A DNA stretch of 63,261 nucleotides, taken from assembly GCA_964547995.1 (NCBI GenBank), contig CAZJRB010000028.1, positions 1 to 63,261 of the forward strand, given 5' to 3'. Each line of letters begins with the position of its first letter. Positions within the stretch are counted from its first letter, which is position 1. The DNA is from CAZJRB01 sp964547995. Lineage in GTDB: Bacteria; Planctomycetota; Planctomycetia; Pirellulales; Thermoguttaceae. Below, in pieces: positions 15,283 through 24,913 of the stretch. Both the position numbers and the translations under genes were made by a program. Under the pieces are notes generated by a model, which was given only the letters and a program-made list of their open reading frames with translations, searched no databases and had not been told where the DNA came from.

Positions 15283-17556
15283 ATGCCTACGATTCACGAG
15301 ATCATGTCAGCGGCGATACAGCATCATCAGGCCGGCCGACTGGACATCGCAGAACAAGCATACCGGCAGATCCTGGCGGTTGCTCCCAATCAGCCCGACG
15401 CGTTGCACTTGCTGGGCGTCGTTGCACACCAGAGGGGTAAAGGCCAGGTCGCCGCCGACAGCATTCGCCGCGCCGTCGCTTTGAATCCCAACATGGCGGA
15501 CTATCACAGCAACCTGGGTGCAGTCTATCTGGCATTGGGAAAAGCGGAGGAAGCGGAGGCAAGTTGCCGGCGGGCGGTCGAACTCAATCCGGACCTCGCC
15601 GACGCACATAACAACCTGGGCGCCGCCCTGAAGGAGCAGGGAAAACTCGAACCGGCCGTGGCCAGCTACCGCCGCGCCGTGAAAATCAAATCGGAATACG
15701 CCGAAGCGCACAAAAACCTGGGTAATGCTCTGAACGCGCTGAAAAAAAACGACGAAGCCGTCGCTTGCTATCGCCGGGCGCTGCAAATCAAACCGGATTA
15801 CGCCGAAGCGCACGCCAACCTCGGCAACGCGCTGACGAAACTGGGGAAGCTCGACGAGGCCGTCGCCTGTTGTCGCAGGGCACTGCAAATCGATCCGAAT
15901 CATGCCGAAGCCCACAATGTCCTCGGTATGGCCTTGAAAGACCGGGGAAACGTGCAACAAGCGGTGGCCAGTTACCGGCGGGCACTGCAAATCAAGCCGG
16001 ACGATGCCCCGGCACTCAACAATCTCGGCAACGCGCTTAAGGCCCTGGGAAAAATGGACGAGGCCGCTGCCAGCTACCGGCGGGCCGCGCAGGTCCAGCC
16101 GGACTATCTCTTCGCACACAGCAACCTGGGTAAGCTCCTGGAGGAGCAGGGCCAACTCGACGAAGCGGCGGATAGCTTCCAAAAAGCCCACCAGATCGAG
16201 CCCGACCAACCCTTGTGGGAACTGTGGATCGCCACGCTCTGGCCGACCGTGTTCAGCAGCAACCGGGAAATGGATGAATACCGCCGCAAATTGGTGCTCG
16301 ATTCAGAGCGGTTCGCCGACGTGGATTTCCAGTTCGATCTCGCGCGGACCTCCGCTTCCATACCCGAGCCGCCGCTGAATTTGCAGTTCGACAAGGGCAA
16401 CATTCGCCCGGTCAAGGAGGCCTACGCCCGAATCTTCCGCGGCCGTTTTCCGCAGGAAACGCCGGCGCCCCGCACGGGCCTGCCCCGCATCGGGTTCGTC
16501 GTGACCAGGGGGCACGAGCGGTCGTTTCTGAAGTCCTTAGGCGGCGTCCTCCAACGAATCCGTCACAACCTGCTCGAACCGGTCATCGTCTGCTCCGCGG
16601 CCGCCGCAGCAGGAGTCCGTGCGGCGGTGGGCGACACCGTTCGTATTCTGACCATCCCCGAGGCATTCGACCGGATGCTGGAAACCATCCGCGCCGCCCG
16701 TTTCGACTTGCTCTATTATTGGGAGGTCGGCACCGATGCCACCAACTACTTCCTTCCGTTCTTTCGGCTTGCGCCGGTCCAGTGTACCTCGTGGGGAATT
16801 CAAATGACTTCCGGCATTCCCACGGTGGACTACTACCTGTCGAGCGAACTTGTCGAGCCGGAAGACGCCGCCGAGCACTATAGCGAAACGCTCGTCCCGG
16901 CACGGACGCTGCTTACCTATCAAGAGCGGCTTTCACCGCCCGACCCGCGGAACGCCCGGGACGGTTTCGGTTTTGCTGCCGGACAGCACGTGTATCTGTG
17001 CGCCCAGCACCTGGGCAAGTTCCATCCCGACTTCGATCCCGTGCTGGCCGCCATCCTCCGGCAAGACCCCGCAGGAGTGATCGTGGCGACGGAAGGCCGG
17101 CACGGGCACGGCGCGCCGAAACTGCAAAGCCGGTTTGCGGAGACCATACCGGAGGTGGCCGACCGGATCGTCTTCTTGCCGCGGCAGGCCCAACCGGACT
17201 ATCTCCGTCTCGTGGCGGCCGCCGACGTGCTGCTCGATCCGCCCTACTTCGGCGGCGTGAACACCACGTATGACGGATTCTCGCTGGGCAAGGCGATCGT
17301 GACCGTGCCGTCGGCATTCCACCGGGGCCGGTACACCTTCGGCTGTTACCGGAAGATGGGGGTTACCGATTGTGTGGCGTCCGATCTCGATCGCTACGTG
17401 GAAATCGCGGTTGCCCTGGGGACGGATGCCGGTCATCGGGCCGCCGTCGAGCGGCGGATACGAGCCGCCGGCGACGCGCTGTTCGAAGACATCGAGGCCG
17501 TGCGCGAGCACGAGCGGATTTTTCAGGAGCTGGTTGAAAGAGCCCGTACACCATGA
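15283..17556 (+). CDS. TPR protein with O-GlcNAc-transferase-like (GT41) domain
   Basis: 757 aa. The N-terminal half (about 5-310) is about nine tetratricopeptide repeats with the typical 34-residue spacing (NLGAALKEQGKLEPAVASYRR, NLGNALTKLGKLDEAVACCR and so on). A linker leads to a GT-B glycosyltransferase half related to the catalytic part of SPINDLY/OGT: CTSWGIQMTSGIPTVDYYLS, the 'VYLCAQHLGKFHPDFD' strand and LLDPPYFGGVNTTYDGFSLG, with the donor-binding GGVNTT...GKAIVT. Bacterial members glycosylate proteins such as adhesins or flagellins. No signal peptide, so it acts in the cytoplasm. The sulfotransferase gene follows 65 bp later. Confidence 0.85.
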   Translation: MPTIHEIMSAAIQHHQAGRLDIAEQAYRQILAVAPNQPDALHLLGVVAHQRGKGQVAADSIRRAVALNPNMADYHSNLGAVYLALGKAEEAEASCRRAVELNPDLADAHNNLGAALKEQGKLEPAVASYRRAVKIKSEYAEAHKNLGNALNALKKNDEAVACYRRALQIKPDYAEAHANLGNALTKLGKLDEAVACCRRALQIDPNHAEAHNVLGMALKDRGNVQQAVASYRRALQIKPDDAPALNNLGNALKALGKMDEAAASYRRAAQVQPDYLFAHSNLGKLLEEQGQLDEAADSFQKAHQIEPDQPLWELWIATLWPTVFSSNREMDEYRRKLVLDSERFADVDFQFDLARTSASIPEPPLNLQFDKGNIRPVKEAYARIFRGRFPQETPAPRTGLPRIGFVVTRGHERSFLKSLGGVLQRIRHNLLEPVIVCSAAAAAGVRAAVGDTVRILTIPEAFDRMLETIRAARFDLLYYWEVGTDATNYFLPFFRLAPVQCTSWGIQMTSGIPTVDYYLSSELVEPEDAAEHYSETLVPARTLLTYQERLSPPDPRNARDGFGFAAGQHVYLCAQHLGKFHPDFDPVLAAILRQDPAGVIVATEGRHGHGAPKLQSRFAETIPEVADRIVFLPRQAQPDYLRLVAAADVLLDPPYFGGVNTTYDGFSLGKAIVTVPSAFHRGRYTFGCYRKMGVTDCVASDLDRYVEIAVALGTDAGHRAAVERRIRAAGDALFEDIEAVREHERIFQELVERARTP

Positions 17557-17621
17557 CGCATGTTATCATGGCTGACCACAGGATAACGATAGTGCTGTAG
17601 TCTTTTTGCGAGGGAAGAGAA

Positions 17622-18443
17622 ATGGCCGCCAAACCGCAGCAAGGCCCGATCTTCATCGGTGGCGCCGGACGATCGGGTACAACACTCTTGCGGATGATGC
17701 TGGATTCGCATCCGAACATCTGTTGTGGACCCGAACTGAAGATACTTCCCGATATCTCGCGGTGTTTGGGTTTGCTCCTGGGGCCGCTCAGAGGGGTGAT
17801 GGAGGGCTACGGCAACACGCCGGATCAAGTGCGGCACCATTTTTGCCGCCTTGTCGAGGGATTGGTGGAGAACTTCCTGCAAGCGTCCGGAAAAACGCGC
17901 TGGGCGGAAAAAACGCCGCACAATGTGTTGTCAATGGCCGCATTGAGGAACCTGTTCCCGGAAGCCAGGTTTCTTCACGTCATCCGGGACGGCCGCGACG
18001 TTGCGTGTTCGTTGGTTACCATGCAATGGGCCGATCCAAACACCGGCCGAAAAGTTGATTACATTCAAAATATTGCCAAGGCCGCCCGTTACTGGCGACA
18101 GATCGTCGAAGCAGGCAGGAAACAGGCCGCGAGTCCGAACCTGGCCGGACGAGTGCTCGAAGTGCGGTACGAAACCCTGGTCCTTGAAACGGAAGAAACC
18201 CTGCAAAAAGTGCTGGCATTCCTCGAAGAGCCCTGGCACCCGGGCGTCTTGTCCTACGACGGGGCCTCGCACAGCCCTTTCCCCGAGCCGGATGAATCCA
18301 GCACCCACCAAGCGCGTAAGCCGGTCTATCATTCTTCGATTGGACGCTGGAAGACGGAGATGACGGAAGCGGACCGGGCCGCGTTCAAACACGAGGCCGG
18401 GCAATTGCTCGTGACACTGGGATACACGGACCCGGACTGGTAG
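17622..18443 (+). CDS. PAPS-dependent sulfotransferase (TPST-like)
   Basis: 273 aa. The N-terminal 5'-phosphosulfate-binding loop IFIGGAGRSGTTLLRMML and the 3'-phosphate-binding strand RFLHVIRDGRDVACSLV are textbook. HPNICCGPELK and KTRWAEKTPHN match the tyrosylprotein-sulfotransferase/heparan-sulfotransferase-like Sulfotransfer_3 group. The C-terminus has SIGRWKTEMT, a usual PAPS-contact region. GAGGGAAGAG precedes the ATG. Its position directly after a protein-glycosyltransferase-like gene suggests sulfation of a glycan or glycoprotein (inference). It ends facing a GT4 gene on the other strand. Confidence 0.88.
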   Translation: MAAKPQQGPIFIGGAGRSGTTLLRMMLDSHPNICCGPELKILPDISRCLGLLLGPLRGVMEGYGNTPDQVRHHFCRLVEGLVENFLQASGKTRWAEKTPHNVLSMAALRNLFPEARFLHVIRDGRDVACSLVTMQWADPNTGRKVDYIQNIAKAARYWRQIVEAGRKQAASPNLAGRVLEVRYETLVLETEETLQKVLAFLEEPWHPGVLSYDGASHSPFPEPDESSTHQARKPVYHSSIGRWKTEMTEADRAAFKHEAGQLLVTLGYTDPDW

Positions 18444-18462
18444 CTTCTGATCCGATGCCTGT

Positions 18463-18507
18463 TTCCCGGCCCCTCGCGGGAAGCCCGACGGCATCCCCGC
18501 GGATGCC
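18463..18507. terminator. Hairpins between convergent genes
   Basis: Two adjacent stem-loops between the sulfotransferase stop (18443) and the GT4 stop (18511): TTCCCG...CGGGAA (18463-18482) and GGCATCC-CCGC-GGATGCC (18490-18507, perfect 7-bp stem). There is no strong T-tract, so this could be a bidirectional or weak terminator. Confidence 0.5.
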
Positions 18508-18510
18508 CCG

Positions 18511-19776
18511 TCACAAGTCGTCCAAACCCGTAAACGCGGTGATCAGCGAGCGGAGCTTGCGCCGCAGGACGGAGTAGCTGAAGAATTTCTTACCCAACTC
18601 GAAGTTGTGGTCGACCATCTTCGTGCGGTAGGCCTTGTTGGAGATGACCTTCTGAATGTGCTCGAGCACGTGGCTGGTGAGGAAACCGTCCATGGCGACG
18701 ACCTTGAACCCCTTCGGCTCGATGTCCGAGATGAAGATGGCGTAGCGGTTGACCAGGACCGGTTTGCGGTAGTAGAAGGCCTCCAACAAGGCGTTGCCGA
18801 ACCCTTCGTAGAGGCTCGGATAGGTGATCAGGTCGGCCGCGGCGTAGACATGGGCCAGGGAACGGACGGTGGTGCCGTTGGCGTCGGGTTTTTCCGGGGG
18901 GGTGACTTGCGCATAGACGAAGCGCAGGTCGACGCCCGACTGTTCGGCCAGTTCGGTCAGGGCGGCCTGGTACTCGAGCCCCTCGTCGCCCGACTCGTGC
19001 GAGACGACCAGCTTGCACTTGGGGTTGTTCAATTGTGAAATCAGTGAGATCGAGTGTTCGATCCCTTTGCGGGGAACAACGCGGGTGGGTTGCAGGACCA
19101 CGATGTCGTCCGACCCGAGTCCGATCGATTTGCGGAAGGCGTCGCGGTCGGTTTCCGGGGGCGGGGTCTCGAAGTCGAGCACGTTCGGAACCATGATCGA
19201 TGAGGCTCCCTTCCGCCACGCCAGGTCCTCCTGGGCAAAAGAGTTGATGGTAACGTGTTGCAACGAGGGCAAGGTCGGCGGAAAGGCCATCGCCAGGAAA
19301 TCGTCCACCGCACTGACCGAAAATCGCGACCGCTCCCACGAAAAATCGTGGTGATGGGCGATCGTCGGAATCCCCGTCTCCGCGATGAAATGCGTCAACG
19401 CCACACCCAGAGGAATGTGCATCGGAAGAGACAGGGCGTTTTCCACCAACAGAATGTTGACCGAAAACCGCTTGACGAATTCGTAGAGGGTGCCTTTCAG
19501 ATGGTCTGCGACCTTGTAGATCTTTCGGGTAAGCCTCGGCGACCGGTTCTGGGTGCCGAACGCACGCTCGTTGATCCAGACGTTGTCACGGTCGTAGAAA
19601 TAGGCCTCCGGGATGAGCATGCTGATGTCCGGGTCGCGGTCCAGCTTGCCGGCATACCAGAAGCTGATGTGCTCGTGGTCCCAGAGGATTTTTGCCCATT
19701 TGGCACTCTCGAGAGAAACGCCGTCGGCACCGGCAAATCGGGTGGAGACAAAACCGATATTCTCAGATTTGGACAC
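18511..19776 (-). CDS. Glycosyltransferase family 4
   Basis: 421 aa, GT-B fold without membrane helices. The C-terminal half has VVLQPTRVVPRKGIEHSI (donor-domain entry), SLAHVYAAADLITYPSLYEG and the E-x7-E motif in YEGFGNALLEAF, which binds the nucleotide sugar. The N-terminal half has IPTIAHHHDFSWER and INSFAQEDL. It follows the HAD gene on the same strand with an 87-bp gap and may share its transcript. Similar retaining GT4 enzymes make mannosylglucosylglycerate in other bacteria; with the GT81-like gene nearby this is plausible but unproved. Confidence 0.82.
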   Translation of the reverse strand: MSKSENIGFVSTRFAGADGVSLESAKWAKILWDHEHISFWYAGKLDRDPDISMLIPEAYFYDRDNVWINERAFGTQNRSPRLTRKIYKVADHLKGTLYEFVKRFSVNILLVENALSLPMHIPLGVALTHFIAETGIPTIAHHHDFSWERSRFSVSAVDDFLAMAFPPTLPSLQHVTINSFAQEDLAWRKGASSIMVPNVLDFETPPPETDRDAFRKSIGLGSDDIVVLQPTRVVPRKGIEHSISLISQLNNPKCKLVVSHESGDEGLEYQAALTELAEQSGVDLRFVYAQVTPPEKPDANGTTVRSLAHVYAAADLITYPSLYEGFGNALLEAFYYRKPVLVNRYAIFISDIEPKGFKVVAMDGFLTSHVLEHIQKVISNKAYRTKMVDHNFELGKKFFSYSVLRRKLRSLITAFTGLDDL

Positions 19777-19863
19777 TAGCAGGGCCTGGCCGTGGGCTCG
19801 AAGTTCCGTGGCGGGCTATCGCAGGATTCCACTTTATTGACAATCGGCAAATTCTCACCAGCC

Positions 19864-20754
19864 CTAAACATTTATGCACTGAACAAGTTGCATGAGTCCT
19901 GTGAGAACCAAATCGGGCCGGAGACCCTCGATCTCCGGAACATTCCCACGCCACCGCAAACTGCGGGCATCGCCCGCAAACAAGGCGGTACGTAACCCTA
20001 CCCGGGAGGCGGGCCAGATGTCGTTGAGCATGTCGTTGCCCACATAAACCACATTGTGCGGCCGAACTGCCCGATTGTCGAGGGCAGCGACCGCCATCTC
20101 GTACAGCTCCGTCCCCGGTTTCGCCCGGTCCCGCTGGTACGAGTAAAACTGCAAATCCCGGTCAAAACCCCAGTGCTGCGCCGGTTCGCCGAGCAACGCC
20201 TCGAACAGCAGGGACGTGTAAAATTGGGCGTTGCTGATGATCCCCAGCAGCAGCCCTTTTCCCCGCAAACCCTCCAGACACTCCTGAAGATGGGGCATCG
20301 GCCAGCAGGGGTTCGCCCGGGCCTCGTATTCCATGGCAAAACGCCTGGGGTCGAGCGCCGAAACGCAGCAGGGGCCCAGGAGCCCGCAATTGGCCATTTC
20401 ACCAAGGATTTCCGGCCACATCTCGACAATATCGATCTCAGGGTAGTCGATCCCAGCCCGGCGTCCTTCGGCGTGGGCAGCCTCAATTGCCCGGATGCAA
20501 CAGTCAACCCCTCGATCGAGCGGTCCCGTTGGCTCGATTCCGACTGCGCGGAGCGCCCCGGCCAGTGCGGCCTCGCAAGCGGCCTCTTTCGTTGTCCCGA
20601 CCTCGCCGCTGGCACTGATGAACAGTGTGCCGTAAAGGTCGAACAAGACGGCTCGAATACCCTCCAAATCGGACAAAACGGCCGTCTCGCCCGTCGGAAG
20701 CGGTTCGAGCGGCCTGAATTGGCTGCGGAAAATGTCAACGAGAGGATCGGGCAT
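19864..20754 (-). CDS. HAD-superfamily hydrolase
   Basis: 296 aa from ATG 20754; the same frame runs on to 21303 but that part only mirrors the CAP-domain gene. HAD motif I is IRAVLFDLYGTLF: the nucleophile Asp39 is present, but the second Asp of DxD is Tyr, as in haloacid-dehalogenase-type members, so phosphatase activity should not be assumed. Motif II is LLGIISNAQF; motif III Lys is in RDRAKPGTELYE; motif IV is VVYVGNDMLNDIWPA. A large helical cap is inserted after motif I. It lies upstream of the GT4 gene, divergent from the CAP-domain gene. Confidence 0.8.
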   Translation of the reverse strand: MPDPLVDIFRSQFRPLEPLPTGETAVLSDLEGIRAVLFDLYGTLFISASGEVGTTKEAACEAALAGALRAVGIEPTGPLDRGVDCCIRAIEAAHAEGRRAGIDYPEIDIVEMWPEILGEMANCGLLGPCCVSALDPRRFAMEYEARANPCWPMPHLQECLEGLRGKGLLLGIISNAQFYTSLLFEALLGEPAQHWGFDRDLQFYSYQRDRAKPGTELYEMAVAALDNRAVRPHNVVYVGNDMLNDIWPASRVGLRTALFAGDARSLRWRGNVPEIEGLRPDLVLTGLMQLVQCINV

Positions 20755-20859
20755 CCGGGCGATTTCGTTCGGCCAATCTGTGGTACCACAAAGGCGCCAG
20801 AGCAGTATACTAGACGAGGAAGACTGTTCCCAGGTCGTTTTCCGGGAGGACCCAAAACC

Positions 20860-21927
20860 ATGCGACAAACCGCTACGAGAACGGGCGCCTATCAATCCAT
20901 CCTTGGAGGCCCCGCTCGGCTGCTGTTCCCGGCCGTGCTGGCGGCGCTGATTGCCGCGCCGCTGCACGCGGCCGATCAACCGGCGACCGCTTCGCTCAGC
21001 CCCCAGCAGCGGAGCCAGGCAATGAAACGCCTGGCGGAGTTTCGCCGCTATCGGGCCGTACCCAAGCGGCAGGTCGAGGCCGTCAAGCAACTGGCCGCCA
21101 TCGGGCCCGGGGCCGTCGAGCTGCTGAAGGATTTTCTCGACAAGGACATAGTGCGTCTGGCCACGCAGATCGAGGCTGGAACGTCCAACGCCGCCGGAGA
21201 CAAGAGAATCGCCGAGCTGCGAGCCATCCTGGCCAAACTCCGAGGCGACCCGGACCTGACCAAGGAGAAGCTCCAGACGGACGGCCTGTCCGCCCTCGAT
21301 CAACTGACCATCGTGTACCGGCAGCGCCAGACCAAACTCCGCGCCGAAATGCGCAAGGTCGGCCGTGCCGCCGAGGAATTGCGACGCCTGAGCACCTTCT
21401 TCAAGGAACTACAGACCGCCTGGGACGATCCGGCCGCCGTCCCGCTGCCGGTCGCGGCCTACCAGCAGGAAATCGACCGCCTTCTCGCGGCGGTGGCCGG
21501 TGTCGACGAGGTGAAGCTCGAACGTGCGGCCGAACAAAACGCACCGCGGACCAAAGGGCTCGATCCGGGCATGGTCGAGGGGATGCGGGCGGTCAACGGA
21601 ATGAGGGTGATGTGCGGATTGGAGCCGCTCCTGGTCGATCCCAAGCTGTGCGCCGCCGCAACCGGACACAGCAACGACATGGCCACCCGCGGGTTCTTCG
21701 ACCACACCTCGCCGATTGCCGGCAAGACCACGTTCAACGACCGTGCGAAGCAGGCGGGCACGACGGCCTCGGGCGAGAACATCTACATGGGCTCCGTCTC
21801 GCCCGCCGCTGCCCTGAAGGCCTGGTTCCTAAGCCCGCCGCACCACAAGAACGTTCTCAGCGAGCAACACCGCCGCCAGGGCCTCGGCCGCTCCGGCAAA
21901 TACTGGACGCACATGTTCGGCCGCTAA
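20860..21927 (+). CDS. Secreted CAP-domain (SCP/PR1) protein
   Basis: 355 aa from ATG 20860 with GGGAGGA 9 nt upstream; the same frame is open from 20056 but that is antisense to the HAD gene. Signal peptide about 1-38 (LLFPAVLAALIAAPLHA). The middle is helical and charged (residues 45-230). The C-terminal 110 residues are a CAP domain: MRVMCGLEPLLVDPKLCAAA, ATGHSNDMATRGFFDHTSP, ASGENIYMG and AWFLSPPHHKNVL, including the usual His and Glu pocket residues. CAP domains bind lipids or act as proteases in some cases; the role here is unknown. TATACT at 20806-20811 may be its -10 box, with no good -35. Confidence 0.8.
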   Translation: MRQTATRTGAYQSILGGPARLLFPAVLAALIAAPLHAADQPATASLSPQQRSQAMKRLAEFRRYRAVPKRQVEAVKQLAAIGPGAVELLKDFLDKDIVRLATQIEAGTSNAAGDKRIAELRAILAKLRGDPDLTKEKLQTDGLSALDQLTIVYRQRQTKLRAEMRKVGRAAEELRRLSTFFKELQTAWDDPAAVPLPVAAYQQEIDRLLAAVAGVDEVKLERAAEQNAPRTKGLDPGMVEGMRAVNGMRVMCGLEPLLVDPKLCAAATGHSNDMATRGFFDHTSPIAGKTTFNDRAKQAGTTASGENIYMGSVSPAAALKAWFLSPPHHKNVLSEQHRRQGLGRSGKYWTHMFGR

Positions 21928-21946
21928 CGTTTGACAAGGTGCGACG

Positions 21947-23320
21947 ATGGAACCGGAAACGCCGCCAACGGTCAAACGGCCGTTTCCCGTACGCGGCTGC
22001 CTGCTGGTTTTCGGCGGGCTGGTGGTAATCATGGTGCTCGTCCTCGCCGTGGGGGGCAGACTGTGGTGCGCCCGGTCGGCGCGATTGGTCCAAGAGGAGT
22101 TCGCCAGGATCCGCGAGGCCGGAGAACCCGTGACCGGCGATGAGTTGAACGATTTCTATGCGCTTGGCGAAAACCAAACGGATTGCACGCAGCTTTGGCT
22201 TCGTGCGTTGAGAACCTTTGAGGGACCGGCCTACTATGAGGCATCTGAGCACATACCGATCGTCGGCCCCAACGACAAGGAAATTCCTCCGCTGGGTGAG
22301 CCCTGGGCCGATCAGGCGATCACCGAAGAGTTTCTCAAGAAGTATGCCGGCTCGATGAAACTCATGCACGAAGCGGCCCGACAGGGCGGGGCCGCACGAT
22401 ACCCCATCGACCTTCGTGACTTGTACAACGCGTCCCTTCCCCACGTTCAGCAGGTGCGGCAAGGAATGAGAATGCTGCACCTGGAGGCCCACGTTCGTGC
22501 CCGGCAAGGAGATCCCCACGCGGCGGCCGAATCGATCCGTACGATGATACGCCTGGCCGAGTCAACCGAGCGGGAACCCTTGCTCGTTTCGCAACTGGTC
22601 CGCATGGCGTGCCATCGTATCGCCCGCGACCTGACGGCCGAATTGCTCCCGGATGTCGATTTCTCGGACGAGGATCTGGCCCGGCTTCAGGCCGATTTTG
22701 CGGCTATCCGTTACGACGACGCGATGCACCGGGCGATGATCGGCGAACGCGTCTGGGGTATCCAGGGCTTTGAAGATCCGGCCGCGGTACTCGGCAACGA
22801 TAACCCGAAGTTTCGCCTTGGGCCGCGCAACGACGACCTGCTTCTGTATCTCGATTTCATGGACGAGGCCGTCGCGGTGGCAAAACTCAGCGGCCCGAAA
22901 CGTCTTGCCGCGGCATTGCAGTGCGCCAACCGGATGCAGCAGTTCTTTGACGACGCCAACGTCGTTACCAAGGCACGCCACCCACACACCACAGTCTTTA
23001 CTCCGGCAATAGCCGCAGCCTTCGCAGCAGAAGCCAGGAACGAGGCGCAGAACCGTTCCGTCGTTGCACTAATTGCCATCGAGCGCTACCGCCGCAAACA
23101 CGATGAACTGCCCGAAAACCTGGAGCAGCTCGTGCCGGAGTTTCTCGACGAGGTCCCGGTCGATCCGTTCGACGGGCAGCCGCTCCGGTACATCATTCGC
23201 GACGGGAAGCCGATCCTCTACAGCGTCGGCATGGACCAATTCGACGACGGCGGGCAAGGAGACTCCGACGGCGAACCGGACATCCTGTTCCCGAGGCCAC
23301 CGTACGAAGAACAGCCATAA
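21947..23320 (+). CDS. Membrane-anchored protein of unknown function
   Basis: 457 aa with one N-terminal transmembrane segment (GCLLVFGGLVVIMVLVLAVGG, about 17-37) and a long exported helical domain. The C-terminal 100 residues have the pattern IERYRRKHDELPENLEQL...VPVDPFDGQPLRYI...YSVGMDQFDDGG, which resembles the tail of type II pseudopilins and is shared with the protein at 41609-43201. It starts 19 bp after the CAP gene, so the two are likely cotranscribed. I do not recognise an enzyme. Confidence 0.65.
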   Translation: MEPETPPTVKRPFPVRGCLLVFGGLVVIMVLVLAVGGRLWCARSARLVQEEFARIREAGEPVTGDELNDFYALGENQTDCTQLWLRALRTFEGPAYYEASEHIPIVGPNDKEIPPLGEPWADQAITEEFLKKYAGSMKLMHEAARQGGAARYPIDLRDLYNASLPHVQQVRQGMRMLHLEAHVRARQGDPHAAAESIRTMIRLAESTEREPLLVSQLVRMACHRIARDLTAELLPDVDFSDEDLARLQADFAAIRYDDAMHRAMIGERVWGIQGFEDPAAVLGNDNPKFRLGPRNDDLLLYLDFMDEAVAVAKLSGPKRLAAALQCANRMQQFFDDANVVTKARHPHTTVFTPAIAAAFAAEARNEAQNRSVVALIAIERYRRKHDELPENLEQLVPEFLDEVPVDPFDGQPLRYIIRDGKPILYSVGMDQFDDGGQGDSDGEPDILFPRPPYEEQP

Positions 23321-23346
23321 AGCCGCGGGCACAGGGCACTGGCTCA

Positions 23347-24882
23347 TTAGGTGCGTATCAGCCGGAAGCGGTCCAGGCGAAGGAACTGGTCGAGTACCTT
23401 GTCGGTCCCCGGCAGCGGCTGGGGTGTTTCGTCGCGGTCGCTGGCGGCGACCTGGGTGTAGATGTTGAGCAAGCGTTGCCCGCTCGGTTCGAGGGAAAAG
23501 TGCTGCCGGATTGCCTCCGCGTTGTGCCGGATCACGTCGGAAGCCGTGTCGGGGCGGACGGCGAACGCTTCAGAAAGCTGCGGGTTGGCATCGAGCACTT
23601 GTTGGCGATTCTCGGCATCGCGGCAGACCGCCTCGATGACCGTGCGTTGCATCGACTCGTCGAGGTCGCCGAAATCGACCAGGCCTCCTTGGATCTTGGC
23701 GTCGATTCCCTCGGCCATGTCGGGCGGCTCGGGCCGGTTGTACGCATCGAGCGTCTTGCGATACGCCGCGGCGACGGCGTCGCGGAACCTGTCGGCGCCG
23801 ACCCAGTCGACCGGCACGAGGAGTTGCGGCGAAAGCCAGTCGAAGCGGACGCCGGCCCGGGCAAAATCGTGGGTGACCTCGGGCAGATCGCGGCCGATCA
23901 GCGGGCGGCCGGCGAGCCACGATTCCAGGAAGACCATGCCGAACCCTTCTGCCAGACTCGTCGTGAGGATCAGATCGCTTGCGGCGAGGTTCTCGAAGAA
24001 GCCCAGCCCGCCCGGCTCGCCGACACCGAACCGGCAAGGCAGCCGAAATTCCGCCGCGAAATCTTTCCACTTCGTATAGCCGGGCAACTCCTCGGGGTTG
24101 ATCGGGGCCAGGGTCAGCCCGACGATGGTGCCCTGCGGTGCCAACACCGAAAGCAGCAACGCCTCGCCGATGTTCTTGCGGCGGATGCACCGGATCGGGT
24201 AGAGGACGTAGCAATCGTCTTCGGCAACGTCGAATTTTGCTCGGAGCTTTTTTCGGGCCCCGGCCCGCGGCGCCGCGTTGTCCATCGCCGGGACCGGGTT
24301 GGGGAGCATGTGCAATCGCTCGGGTGCAACGCCGACCGTTTGAAGGATCCGGTGGTCGCGTCCGTTGAGGGTCGCATAATGGATGGCGGGCGCCTGCGGA
24401 TAGAGTTCGCTCGTATTGCCCAGGTGCCGGTAGTTACCCGGCCGGAAGTCCTCGGCGAAATCGTGCGGGTGCAGCAGCACGCCGTAACCGTCCTGGGCGA
24501 GGATCGGAACGACCTCGGGCAGTTGGCGGTTTTTTCCCAACGAATGGTTGTGGATGTGCAAGACGGTCTGCTGCGGATCGAACTCGACCCGGCCCAGGGC
24601 CATGTACAGTTCCATGAGCAGATCGGCGGCGCTGAGTTGCTTCCCCGACGGCTGCACGTCGTCGTAATCCAAGAGCGGCGCCTCGACGAGCGTCAAGCGG
24701 ATTGCCTTGAGCCGGTCGGCAACGTCGTGGTTCCACGCTTCGCACCTTCCCCCGTAGATCACGGCGACGTTCCACGGTTCGGCCGGATCGAGCACGGCAT
24801 CGAGCGCCGCAAGGTGATTTTCGATCACCCGCGTCACGCCGCCGCGGTTGAGGTGGTAGTGGAGGACGGCAAGGTTCATCAT
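23347..24882 (-). CDS. GT4-like glycosyltransferase
   Basis: 511 aa. N-terminus LAVLHYHLNRGGVTRVIENH is the acceptor-domain glycine-rich entry of GT4 enzymes; LLHPHDFAEDFRPGNY follows. The donor domain has VLYPIRCIRRKNIGEALLL and E-x7-E in LAEGFGMVFLESW. About 100 extra C-terminal residues form an uncharacterised helical tail. It lies just downstream of the MFS gene (31-bp gap, same strand). It could add a sugar to a small acceptor exported or imported by that transporter (inference). Confidence 0.75.
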   Translation of the reverse strand: MMNLAVLHYHLNRGGVTRVIENHLAALDAVLDPAEPWNVAVIYGGRCEAWNHDVADRLKAIRLTLVEAPLLDYDDVQPSGKQLSAADLLMELYMALGRVEFDPQQTVLHIHNHSLGKNRQLPEVVPILAQDGYGVLLHPHDFAEDFRPGNYRHLGNTSELYPQAPAIHYATLNGRDHRILQTVGVAPERLHMLPNPVPAMDNAAPRAGARKKLRAKFDVAEDDCYVLYPIRCIRRKNIGEALLLSVLAPQGTIVGLTLAPINPEELPGYTKWKDFAAEFRLPCRFGVGEPGGLGFFENLAASDLILTTSLAEGFGMVFLESWLAGRPLIGRDLPEVTHDFARAGVRFDWLSPQLLVPVDWVGADRFRDAVAAAYRKTLDAYNRPEPPDMAEGIDAKIQGGLVDFGDLDESMQRTVIEAVCRDAENRQQVLDANPQLSEAFAVRPDTASDVIRHNAEAIRQHFSLEPSGQRLLNIYTQVAASDRDETPQPLPGTDKVLDQFLRLDRFRLIRT

Positions 24883-24913
24883 TACGGCAGTTTACGCTTT
24901 CCGGGCGGAAGAA

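Noticed and set aside
20056..20859. N-terminal extension of the CAP-domain protein
   Set aside because: This part is antisense to the HAD gene; the signal peptide and GGGAGGA site place the start at 20860.
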